Source: QWHO01 sp039809865 (GTDB taxonomy: Bacteria; Vulcanimicrobiota; Xenobia; Xenobiales; QWHO01). From it: a DNA stretch of 64,000 nucleotides. A program made the translations under genes and the position numbers. Every line of letters begins with the position of its first letter. Position 1 is the stretch's first letter. This document shows, one piece after another, positions 48,882 to 56,323 of this stretch. The stretch covers positions 62,001 through 126,000 of the forward strand of contig JBDHVW010000005.1 of assembly GCA_039809865.1 (NCBI GenBank), written 5' to 3'. The notes beneath the pieces were generated by a model that saw only the letters and a list, made by a program, of their open reading frames with translations, made no database searches and had not been told where the DNA came from.

Positions 48882-50935
48882 AGAACTTGCTGGCACTCTT
48901 GCTGGCCTGTAGCCTCGCGGCTCCGGCCCTCTGCGACGAAGGGATGTGGCTGTTCAACGCCCCGCCCAAGGAGCGCGTGAAGCGCGATTATGGCTTTGAC
49001 ATGACCGACGCCTGGCTGCAGCGCGTGATGCGGGCGGCGGTGCGTTTCAATAACGGCGGCTCGGGGTCGTTCGTTTCGCCCGAAGGGCTGGTCATCACCA
49101 ATCACCACATCGGGGCCGATTCGCTGCAGAAGCTCAGCAAGCCGGGGCACGACCTGGTGCAGGAGGGCTTTCTGGCCCGCACGCGCGCCCAGGAGCTGAA
49201 GTGCCCCGACCTCGAGCTCAACGTGCTGATGTCCATCGAGGACGTCACCGCGAAGGTCGAGGGCGCCGTGACGCCCGGAATGAACGACGAGCAGGCCTCG
49301 GCCGCGCGCCGGGCTGTCATGAGCAACATCGAGAAGGACTCGCTGGACAAGACCGGGTTGCGCAGCGACATCATCACGCTCTATCAGGGCGGAGCTTACC
49401 ACCTGTATCGCTTCAAGAAATACACCGATGTCCGGCTGGTGATGGCTCCCGAGCACGACATCGCCTTCTTTGGCGGGGACGCCCACAACTTCGAGTATCC
49501 GCGCTACAACCTGGACATCTGCTTCTTCCGGGTCTACGAGAACGGCAAGCCCGCGGCCACTCCCGACTATCTGCCGTGGAGCGCCGGCCCCAGGGACGGC
49601 GAGCTGGTCTTCGTGGTGGGCAATCCGGGCCGCACCAACCGGTTGGAGACCTACGAGCGCCTGGAGCACCTGCGCGATATCAGCCTGCCCTACCGGCTGG
49701 CGCGCCTGCGTCACTCCGAGGCCAGCCTGCTGCAGTACAGCCAACTCGGCCCCGAGCAGGCCCGCCAGGCCCAGAACGACCTCTACGGCGTGGCCAATTC
49801 GCGCAAAGCCTATGCCGGGCAGCTCCAGGGGCTGCTCAACCGCTCGATTATGACGGCCAAGAAGACCGCGCAGGACGAGTTGAAAGCGCGCTTCGTGGCC
49901 CAGGTCCCGGCCGCGGCCGGCGCTTTCGACGACATCGCTCGTCGCGAGGAGGCGCTGAGCGAGTATGAGGTGGACTACTCGCTGTGGGAGCTGGGCCACG
50001 CGCTCGACTCGGAGCTCTTCCGCAAAGCCCGCCAGATCGTGCGTCTGGCGCTGGAAAAGCAGCGCCCCAGCGCCGATCGCCTGCGCGAGTACCGCGACTC
50101 CAACCTCGAGTCGCTGCAGCTCGAGCTGTTCTCGCCCGCGCCCATCGAGCCCGAGCTCGAGAAGGTGACCCTGACCGATTCGCTGACCTTCGCGGCCGAG
50201 ATTCTGGGAGGCGAGGAGCCCACGCTGCGCCTGGTGCTGGGCGATCTTTCGCCCGAGCTGCGGGCAGCGGCGCTGGTGGAGGGGTCCAGGTTGGCCGACC
50301 CGGCGGAGCGCAAGCGCCTGGCAGCGCTGGACCTGGCGGCCCTGCAGGCCTCCGACGACACGATGATCCGCCTGGCTTTCCTGCTCGACCCGCGGGCCCG
50401 CGAGCTGCGCAAGGTGGTGGACGAGAAGGTGGACGAGCCCGAGCGGAAGTCGTACGCCTTGATTTCCCGGGGGATGTTCACGCTGGACGGCCCCTCGACG
50501 GCCCCCGATGCCACCTTCTCGCTGCGCATCGCCTACGGCAAAGTGGGCGGCTATAAGGTCGGGAGTGTCGACGTGCCCTGGTTCACCACGTTCCAGGGCG
50601 CCTACGCGCTGGCCGCCGAGCACAAGAACGCCGAGCCGTTCCGGTTGCCTCAGCGCTGGCTGAAAGGCAAGTCCAAACTCGACTTACAGACGCCGTTCGA
50701 CTTCGTGTCCACGGCCGACACCATCGGGGGCAACTCGGGCTCGCCGGTGATCAACACCGCGGGCCAGTTCGTGGGCATCAACTTCGACCGTAACCGGTTC
50801 GGCCTGGTGCGCAACTTCGTCTATACCGACCAGCAGGCGCGCCACGTGTCGGTGCACTCGCGGGCCATCGTGGAGTCGCTGGACAAGCTCTACAACGCAA
50901 AAGAGCTCCTGGCGGAGCTCAAAGCGGGCAGGTGA
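48878..50935 (+). CDS. S46-family periplasmic dipeptidyl-peptidase (DPP7/DPP11-like)
   Basis: 685 residues with a signal peptide (1-19). Chymotrypsin-fold serine exopeptidase releasing dipeptides from peptide N-termini. Catalytic His is in TNHHIG near 75, Asp in EHDIAFFGGDAHNFEYP near 200 and Ser in GGNSGSPV near 618. A helical domain (about 280-550) caps the active site. The residue after FD near 635 is Arg (FDRN), which recalls acidic-P1 (DPP11) enzymes where DPP7 has Gly; I am unsure of that alignment. Coupled to an NrtR-like regulator. Confidence 0.92.
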   Translation: MKNLLALLLACSLAAPALCDEGMWLFNAPPKERVKRDYGFDMTDAWLQRVMRAAVRFNNGGSGSFVSPEGLVITNHHIGADSLQKLSKPGHDLVQEGFLARTRAQELKCPDLELNVLMSIEDVTAKVEGAVTPGMNDEQASAARRAVMSNIEKDSLDKTGLRSDIITLYQGGAYHLYRFKKYTDVRLVMAPEHDIAFFGGDAHNFEYPRYNLDICFFRVYENGKPAATPDYLPWSAGPRDGELVFVVGNPGRTNRLETYERLEHLRDISLPYRLARLRHSEASLLQYSQLGPEQARQAQNDLYGVANSRKAYAGQLQGLLNRSIMTAKKTAQDELKARFVAQVPAAAGAFDDIARREEALSEYEVDYSLWELGHALDSELFRKARQIVRLALEKQRPSADRLREYRDSNLESLQLELFSPAPIEPELEKVTLTDSLTFAAEILGGEEPTLRLVLGDLSPELRAAALVEGSRLADPAERKRLAALDLAALQASDDTMIRLAFLLDPRARELRKVVDEKVDEPERKSYALISRGMFTLDGPSTAPDATFSLRIAYGKVGGYKVGSVDVPWFTTFQGAYALAAEHKNAEPFRLPQRWLKGKSKLDLQTPFDFVSTADTIGGNSGSPVINTAGQFVGINFDRNRFGLVRNFVYTDQQARHVSVHSRAIVESLDKLYNAKELLAELKAGR

Positions 50936-51033
50936 CTCGGGGGGGTCGCTCCGCCCACGGGGCTGGTCGATGCGCTGCAGGGAGCCACCGCCCCCGGTGA
51001 CTCGGTGGGCCGCTCCGCCCCCCGTTCCGGAGG

Positions 51034-51130
51034 CGATTCGTTCCCTGGACTGACGAATCGCTCTTCAGGGGAACGTCGTCGTTCCTCCCTTGTGAGAATC
51101 GTCGGGCAGGGGAACGAACCGTTTGCGGCG
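51034..51130. repeat. Intergenic repeat with CGATTCGT/ACGAATCG stem and GGGGAACG blocks
   Basis: CGATTCGT (51034-51041) and ACGAATCG (51053-51060) form an 8-bp inverted repeat. GGGGAACG appears at about 51068 and 51119. The same elements recur at 54387-54445. It fills the space between the convergent peptidase and transglycosylase genes. Confidence 0.6.
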
Positions 51131-51142
51131 TTCGGGTCGGGG

Positions 51143-51874
51143 CTATTTTCCGCCGGCGGCGGAGTAGGTGGCCCAGGCGCTGCCGTGGCCGTTCTTGATG
51201 GCCCAGGCGGTGGCCAGGGCCTGCTGGCGCCAATCCATCCAGTTCAGCTCGCCCAGGCCTTCCCAGGCCTTCGGGTTGGCCGCTTTGGCCTGCTTGGCAT
51301 AGCTCATGAAGGTCGGCTCGATGAACTGGAACATGCCCTTGGAGGGAGTGCCCTTCTTGGCGTTGGAGTCCCAGTTGTTGACGGCGTCGGCTTTGAAGTT
51401 GGATTCGCGGCGCGCGATCTCGCGCAACACCTGCGGGTCGGCCCCGTAAGCGCCGGCCGCGTCTTTGATGAAGGAGTCGATCTCGGCCTGGTCTTTGGGC
51501 TGGGCCGAAGCTTGTCCCACGCCGCCGCCGGTGCCGGCGGAGCTGCTGCTGCCCGTGCTGCCGCTGGAGCCGCTGCTGCCGAGCGAACTGGAGCCACTGG
51601 GGCTGCCGGAGCCGCCGCCGATGCCCTGGAGGCCCTGGGCGGCCTGCGCCAGTGCCTGCGGATTGCCGGCCATCAACGTGAACAACATCTGGAGTAGGGC
51701 GGACTGCATCTGGGCGGCCTGCATCTGGGCCATGAGCATATCCATCTGGCCGCCGCCACCGAAGCCCATCACGCGATTGCTGGCGGCGCCGAGTCCGCCG
51801 AAGGAGCCGAAGCTGCCGGCGCCGGGGAGCCCGTAGTTGACCTGGAGAGGGGAGAGTGCCGAAAGTGTGTCCAT
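51143..51874 (-). CDS. Lytic transglycosylase-like (SLT) protein without a signal peptide
   Basis: 243 residues from the ATG at 51874 with AGGAGGA upstream. N-terminal 80 residues are Gly/Ala/Met/Gln-rich (FGGGGQMDMLMAQMQAAQMQ), 95-125 is a Gly/Ser linker, 130-240 is an SLT domain: IARRESNFKADAVN (catalytic Glu), SKGMFQFIEPTF, and a closing ALATAWAIKNGHGSAWATY. No Sec signal, so it may be exported by a dedicated secretion route, be cytoplasmic, or act with a phage-like device. Likely cuts peptidoglycan. Confidence 0.8.
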   Translation of the reverse strand: MDTLSALSPLQVNYGLPGAGSFGSFGGLGAASNRVMGFGGGGQMDMLMAQMQAAQMQSALLQMLFTLMAGNPQALAQAAQGLQGIGGGSGSPSGSSSLGSSGSSGSTGSSSSAGTGGGVGQASAQPKDQAEIDSFIKDAAGAYGADPQVLREIARRESNFKADAVNNWDSNAKKGTPSKGMFQFIEPTFMSYAKQAKAANPKAWEGLGELNWMDWRQQALATAWAIKNGHGSAWATYSAAGGK

Positions 51875-51985
51875 TGCAAGTCCTCCTGGGCCCACAGTAG
51901 CTTTCTGGCGGCCTTCCGAGCGAGCCTTGAAAATGAACTTGTTGTTACGCCTGTGTCCGGAGTGTGAACTTCTCCGGTCGCCAGT

Positions 51986-52363
51986 TTACTGCTGGCCGCG
52001 CTCCAGCATCTGCTTGAGGATTTCATCGCGCTTCTGGTTGTCTTTGAGGCGGTCTTCTTCCATCATCTTCTGGATCTCGGCGCGATTCTGGGCGTTCTTC
52101 TCCAGGCACTCCTGACGCTTCTGGTCCTCATCCGAGCCGAAGAGCCCGTTCTTGAGACTCTGCAAGAAGCCGCCGACGCCGCCCTTTGGCTCGCTGTCCT
52201 GGGAGAGGCACAGGCTGTCGTTGACAGCTTTCTGGGCATCGAAGCTGGCGCTCGCTCCCCCGGTCGCCCGGTTGGAGGCTGCGTTGCCCAGGCTGGGAGT
52301 GGCCGCCGTGCTGCCGGTGTCGCTGACAGAGGTGGTTTTTTTGATGCCGCAGACTTCATCCAT
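51986..52363 (-). CDS. Hypothetical protein with charged coiled-coil tail
   Basis: 125 residues. 1-55 are polar Ser/Thr/Ala with one Cys (MDEVCGIKKTTSVSD), 60-80 includes FLQSLKNGLFG, 85-125 is a Gln/Lys/Glu/Asp coiled coil. No signal peptide or membrane segment. A weak TTTCAGAGG element lies about 26-42 bases upstream on the minus strand. No family recognised; composition resembles secreted or scaffold proteins in this window. Confidence 0.55.
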   Translation of the reverse strand: MDEVCGIKKTTSVSDTGSTAATPSLGNAASNRATGGASASFDAQKAVNDSLCLSQDSEPKGGVGGFLQSLKNGLFGSDEDQKRQECLEKNAQNRAEIQKMMEEDRLKDNQKRDEILKQMLERGQQ

Positions 52364-52410
52364 AAGGTTGGAAGTTCTGGCGTGGGAGTGTAGGGACCTC
52401 TGAAAGGGCG

Positions 52411-52443
52411 GGACCGGATGGAAGACTAGCTTCCACCCGGTCC
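52411..52443. terminator. Strong stem-loop, probable terminator after the SCO gene
   Basis: GGACCGG-TGGAAG pairs with CTTCCA-CCGGTCC (13 pairs, one mismatch) around loop ACTAG. It lies just past the SCO-like stop (reading leftwards). The T run is weak, so function is likely but not certain. Confidence 0.6.
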
Positions 52444-52455
52444 GCGTCCTCCGGC

Positions 52456-53064
52456 TCAGCGCAGCTGCGATCGGATCCTTCCCAGCAGATCCTCGGGTTT
52501 CCAGTCGTTGTCAGAGGCAGACCAGACGATTCTCTGGTCAGCTCCAATCAAGTAGGTCCTGAGGTTATGAGCGATCTTGCCATTCTCCTCGAAATACATG
52601 ACTCCGAAGGCGTTGGCCACTCGCGCTATGGTGCGGGCATCTCCGGTCAAGAACAGATATCCCCCCGGGCTGCCCTTGAAGCGAGATGCATAACTGCGCA
52701 GCACTTCCGGAGTATCTTTCTTGGGGTCGAGCGAAATCGCCACGAGCACCACTTTGTCACGACCCTCCGGACCGAGATTGTCGGCCATCTGCCGCAGTTG
52801 CGACAACTTGCTGGCCGTCATCGGGCACATGGTCGGGTCGGGGCACTTCGTGTAGAGAAAGGTCAACAGGACGACCTTGCCCTGCAGGCTGCGAAAACTC
52901 GTGGCTTTGCCCTGATGGGAAGTGAGCACGAAATCGGGCACCGTGTCGCCCGTCGACAGCACGCTCTGGGCCAGGCAGCACGAGGCGAGCAATAATAGCA
53001 TCCCCAAACGCGTGAACAGAGCCTTACGGCCGCTGAAGGCCGGTACATAGGGAATAGAACTCAT
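52456..53064 (-). CDS. SCO1/SenC-family copper-chaperone-like protein
   Basis: 202 residues with signal peptide (about 12-33). Thioredoxin-fold SCO domain: GDTVPDFVLTSHQGK, copper/redox motif TKCPDPTMCPM near 92 (CX5C rather than the usual CX3C, known in some SCO relatives) and conserved His in AHNLRTYLIG near 164. Likely exported to deliver copper or reduce a partner. Probably co-transcribed with the upstream cysteine-rich protein. Cytochrome oxidase genes are not in the window. Confidence 0.85.
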   Translation of the reverse strand: MSSIPYVPAFSGRKALFTRLGMLLLLASCCLAQSVLSTGDTVPDFVLTSHQGKATSFRSLQGKVVLLTFLYTKCPDPTMCPMTASKLSQLRQMADNLGPEGRDKVVLVAISLDPKKDTPEVLRSYASRFKGSPGGYLFLTGDARTIARVANAFGVMYFEENGKIAHNLRTYLIGADQRIVWSASDNDWKPEDLLGRIRSQLR

Positions 53065-53118
53065 GGGACATGTCTCTCCTTTTATCTGTCTGCGGGCCGT
53101 GGCCCGCTTATGCCTGAA

Positions 53119-53469
53119 TCAGCGACAGACAGACGTTTGCGGAGGTGGAACGAGCGGAGGTTGGCCGGGCTCGGACGACGCCCTGGCCGGAGGAATCCCC
53201 ATTCCGAGGCGTAGTGCCGGGGGCACCGCCAGACGAGACCGCATGGTCGAAACCCGGCGCTCGGGAGCGACCCCGGAGTCACCTTGAGTTTGGCTCGGGC
53301 GCACCGGTTTGAGGAAGCAATGGCATTTGCCATCGAGCGAGACCGTGGGACAGCAGGCCAGCTTGATACCCGTCTGGGCGACCCCGGCGGGCGGGGTACC
53401 GCAAAACTCCTCGGTGGCGGCTGCCGGCGCGAGGAGGAGCAACAGGAGAAGCAGGGCGCGAAGGATCAA
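53119..53469 (-). CDS. Small exported cysteine-rich protein
   Basis: 116 residues from the TTG at 53469. Signal peptide of seven or more Leu residues (1-19), then FCGTPPAGVAQTGIKLACCPTVSLDGKCHCF, a cluster of five cysteines and a His, followed by a Pro/Arg-rich tail ending in SVCR. Next gene downstream (55 bases) is SCO, so a copper or redox partner is plausible. The open frame extends to 53766 without support. No family recognised. Confidence 0.5.
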   Translation of the reverse strand: MILRALLLLLLLLAPAAATEEFCGTPPAGVAQTGIKLACCPTVSLDGKCHCFLKPVRPSQTQGDSGVAPERRVSTMRSRLAVPPALRLGMGIPPARASSEPGQPPLVPPPQTSVCR

Positions 53470-53713
53470 GCTGGCTTGAACTATAGGACGGTCCTCTTGC
53501 GTTGTCCAGTCCCCGAGAACGTTAACAGAAATTTCACGTCTGTCACGCTTCAGTCTGTCATCTTCCTCGGGTGCGAAACCTTCGTGCTGCGGATGCTTCT
53601 GATGGACGACTTTCGCGGAGATGTCTCTCCGCAGGAGCCGGATTGTTGCCGGGCCGTTGTCAGCGCGTCGCCATGACCGCAGGACGGCTCGGTCTTGAGG
53701 TTTTCTCGCGGCT

Positions 53714-54349
53714 ATGAACGTGCGCGCTTTACCGCGCCGTGAGGTGGAGCCCACCTTGCGGCGCATGCTCGAGTGGAAACCGGACCCGGCCCTCGCGGAG
53801 AGGCTGGATCACGACCAGGCGCTCCTGAACCGCGTGCCGGGCGAGACCTTTGGGGAGATGACCGACCGTCTCGAGTGGACCACGAGCGGTCTGGAGACGC
53901 GTTCGGTGGGCTTCCGTTTCGCCGGGATCGGGGCGATCTACGTGGCGGCGCTGGGCGGCTTCGGGGCCTGGTTGGTCCATCCGGCTCTGGGCGTCGGAGT
54001 CGGGGTTGCCGCCCTGGGAGCCTGCGGCGCCTTTCTGACGGTCTCGATGCGGGCCGGTCGCGAGGCTGAGGAGAAGCGCCAGGAGCATGGTCGTGTCCGG
54101 GCCTGGCTGACCGAGTTGGAGGGCTGCTCCGAGGAGCTCCAGCGCCACCTGGACATCTGTCGTGAGATGGAAGCGCTGCGGTCGGGCCTCGAGAAGCCGA
54201 GCTTGGGAGCCATTCGCGAGAGCCCCTCCCGGGTGGACGTGGGAGCCATCCCCGTCAAAAAGCGAGGCGGCCTGCTCGGGCTGATCGAGCTGGCCCTGGG
54301 CGTGAGGTCGCGTGACAACGGTGGCTGCCTGACGGGTCCGCCTTCCTGA
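53714..54349 (+). CDS. Hypothetical membrane protein
   Basis: 211 residues. 1-60 are charged; 66-112 form a hairpin of two membrane helices with a Val-His-Pro turn; 114-155 is a charged helix and the tail is polar. Not a recognised family. The 244-base gap upstream carries promoters for both directions but no clear element. Downstream is the intergenic repeat at 54387. Confidence 0.55.
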   Translation: MNVRALPRREVEPTLRRMLEWKPDPALAERLDHDQALLNRVPGETFGEMTDRLEWTTSGLETRSVGFRFAGIGAIYVAALGGFGAWLVHPALGVGVGVAALGACGAFLTVSMRAGREAEEKRQEHGRVRAWLTELEGCSEELQRHLDICREMEALRSGLEKPSLGAIRESPSRVDVGAIPVKKRGGLLGLIELALGVRSRDNGGCLTGPPS

Positions 54350-54386
54350 GTCCCCCAGATTCGGGCGGGTCGCTCCCCAAATGCAA

Positions 54387-54445
54387 GATTCGTCACTGAC
54401 GGGAACGACGTCGTGCCTTTGACCCACGAATCGTCGTTCTGGGGA
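54387..54445. repeat. Second copy of the GATTCGT/ACGAATC intergenic repeat
   Basis: GATTCGT (54387-54393) and ACGAATC (54426-54432) flank GGGAACGACGTCGT; another GGGGAACGAC follows. Same blocks as 51034-51130. Confidence 0.55.
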
Positions 54446-54502
54446 ACGACACTCGCCGTCCGCCGTTCAGTTTGCGCCGACGGCGCATGAAACAGGATCA
54501 GG

Positions 54503-54525
54503 CATTATGTTTGCGGAACATAATG
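54503..54525 (+). promoter_or_regulatory. Perfect inverted repeat overlapping the ATPase start codon
   Basis: CATTATGTT-TGCGG-AACATAATG is a 9-bp perfect inverted repeat whose last three bases are the ATG of the ATPase gene. A/T-rich against the background; it looks like an operator or autoregulatory site. Confidence 0.5.
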
Positions 54526-55866
54526 TTCCTGGTGCATAATCATGAGCTCCCCTTCCTGAATCGGCGTGACGAGTTGCGTCGTCTGAAACGCTTCGGCGCA
54601 CGGCCCGGCGGGTCGCTGGCGACCGTCTATGGGCGGAGGCGTTGCGGGAAGTCGCGCTTGCTCCTGGAGGCGTTTCCCGAGGGGGTCTACTTCCTGGCCG
54701 ATGAGCGCGAGCCCACTCTGCAGAGGTCGGCGTTGGCCGCCGAGGTGGCGCGCCTGGTCGAGGGCTTTGCAGAGGTGGGCTATCCCTCATGGGATGCCCT
54801 GCTGGCGCGCTGGTGGCGCGAGGCGCCCCGCGGAACGGTGTTGATCCTGGACGAGTTTCCCGCCCTGGTGGCCCAAGACCCGAGCTTGCCCAGCGTCCTG
54901 CAAAGGCTCCTCGACCAGGAGAAGAAGCGCGGGGTGCACCTGGTGTTGTGCGGCTCATCGCAGAGAATGATGCACGGACTGGTTCTCGACAGGACCGCCC
55001 CGCTCTATGGTCGCTCCACCGAGGTGCTGCCCGTGAGGCCCCTTCCCGCTGGTTGGATACGAACCGCGCTGGGAGGCTCGCCCCAGGATGCGGTGCTGGC
55101 CTTCAGCCTGTGGGGAGGCGTTCCGCGCTACTGGGAGCTGGCCGTCGAGTATGACGACTTCTGGGACGCCCTGCGAGACCTCGTGCTCGACCCGCTCGGA
55201 GTGCTGCACGAAGAGCCTCTCGCCCTGCTGCTCGACGACCTGAAAGACCCGGTCCAGAGCGCTTCCATCCTGCAGTTGATCGGCCGGGGTTGCCACCGGA
55301 TGTCGGAGATCGCCGCTCGCCTGGAGAAGCCCGCCACGTCTCTGTCGCGACCTCTCCAGCGGTTGATCGACCTGGGACTGGTCCACCGGGAGCTCCCCTT
55401 TAACAGCGAGCACGGGAAGCGCTCGCTGTACCGACTGGCGGACCCCTTCTTGCGCTTCTGGTTTCGGTTCGTGGCTCCCAACCGCTCGCTGCTTGCGGCC
55501 CGCCAGTTCTCGCCCGTGATGCGCCTCATCCAGGACGGCCTGCCGGGTCACGTGGCCTCGGTCTGGGAAGACCTCTGTCGTTCCGCGGTCACGGGCGCGG
55601 AGCTGTTCGGACAGACCTGGGGGCCGGCCCTGCGCTGGTGGGACAACCAGTCCGAGGTCGACCTGGTGGCCGAGAGCCTGGAGGGCTCTGCGCTGCTCGT
55701 GGGCACGGTCAAGTGGGAAGCCTCGAAGTCTGATAAGCGGGCTCTCGCGGAGCTGGAGCAAGTTGCGTCACGCATTCCTGGCGCGTCCAAGCGCAGAATC
55801 CACCTGGCCGCCTGGACCCGCACGGGTGATCTCGGCCCTGATTGGGTAATGGAAAGGCTGATATGA
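54523..55866 (+). CDS. Archaeal-type ATPase (ATPase_2/DUF234 family)
   Basis: 447 residues from the ATG at 54523. Walker A YGRRRCGKSRLL near 35 (GRRRxGKS type), Walker B LILDEFPAL near 107, sensor-like VLCGSS near 147. After about 250 a winged helix (CHRMSEIAARLEKPATSLSRPLQRLIDLGLVHREL) and a DUF234-like C-terminal nuclease-fold tail (LRWWDNQSEVDLVAES). This family is common in archaea and scattered bacteria, often near mobile DNA. A 3' fragment of a second copy remains at 58370. Confidence 0.85.
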   Translation: MFLVHNHELPFLNRRDELRRLKRFGARPGGSLATVYGRRRCGKSRLLLEAFPEGVYFLADEREPTLQRSALAAEVARLVEGFAEVGYPSWDALLARWWREAPRGTVLILDEFPALVAQDPSLPSVLQRLLDQEKKRGVHLVLCGSSQRMMHGLVLDRTAPLYGRSTEVLPVRPLPAGWIRTALGGSPQDAVLAFSLWGGVPRYWELAVEYDDFWDALRDLVLDPLGVLHEEPLALLLDDLKDPVQSASILQLIGRGCHRMSEIAARLEKPATSLSRPLQRLIDLGLVHRELPFNSEHGKRSLYRLADPFLRFWFRFVAPNRSLLAARQFSPVMRLIQDGLPGHVASVWEDLCRSAVTGAELFGQTWGPALRWWDNQSEVDLVAESLEGSALLVGTVKWEASKSDKRALAELEQVASRIPGASKRRIHLAAWTRTGDLGPDWVMERLI

Positions 55867-55872
55867 CAGGAT

Positions 55873-55888
55873 CAGTGAAGAATCACTG
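55873..55888 (+). promoter_or_regulatory. Hairpin between the ATPase and the exported gene (copy A)
   Basis: CAGTGA-AGAA-TCACTG. The second copy of the locus has a different but equally paired sequence at the same place (58496), followed in both by GATTCGTCAGGAGG. Confidence 0.45.
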
Positions 55889-55924
55889 GAATGACGGGCT
55901 ATCGATTCGTCAGGAGGATTCAAA

Positions 55925-56323
55925 GTGGCACCGAGATTCTTGTTGGTCGGGCTGCTGGCGTTCCTCGTCATTGTGCCACTGCGCGGAGAAGAGACCTTGC
56001 AACGAGGAGTAGACTTCCACGAGCGCACACATTCGGAATCAGTCGCTCACGAGTCGAAGTTAATGCGCTTTGGGTTCATGCCTGTGATCGGATGCTCCAG
56101 GCGAGCCTCCCGCCCAACAGTTGGGCTCTCAAAGGTTGAAATGACTCGCGAGGAGCAGAAAGAGCTTGTGATAGGAGTGACGACCTCGAGTTTGATCTCT
56201 TGTTTCGCCTCGCCGGGACTTCTCCACGAAGCTGTGCCGCTTGTGCCTGACACGGATGGGAAGCGGTCCACTTCAGACCCCGCCTGGGATGATCTCCAGG
56301 TGCCCCAGGAAGCATCGCCCTGA
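55925..56323 (+). pseudogene. Exported protein, copy A, probably truncated by rearrangement
   Basis: A GTG with AGGAGG opens MAPRFLLVGLLAFLVIVPLR, nearly the same signal peptide and leader as copy B at 58553. After residue 25 the sequence differs from copy B, and the frame ends where the G+C-rich antisense HNH region begins (near 56320). The body has lower G+C, like copy B. Either a diverged paralogue or a gene cut by the HNH segment. Its antisense strand encodes the last ~90 residues of the HNH frame. Confidence 0.45.

Noticed and set aside
48323..50623. 766-aa minus-strand frame over the S46 peptidase
   Set aside because: Antisense shadow; no family-like sequence.
53470..53713. Hidden gene or RNA in the 244-base gap
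   Set aside because: No convincing start with ribosome-binding site, no stable hairpin with a T run and no repeat; probably only promoters.
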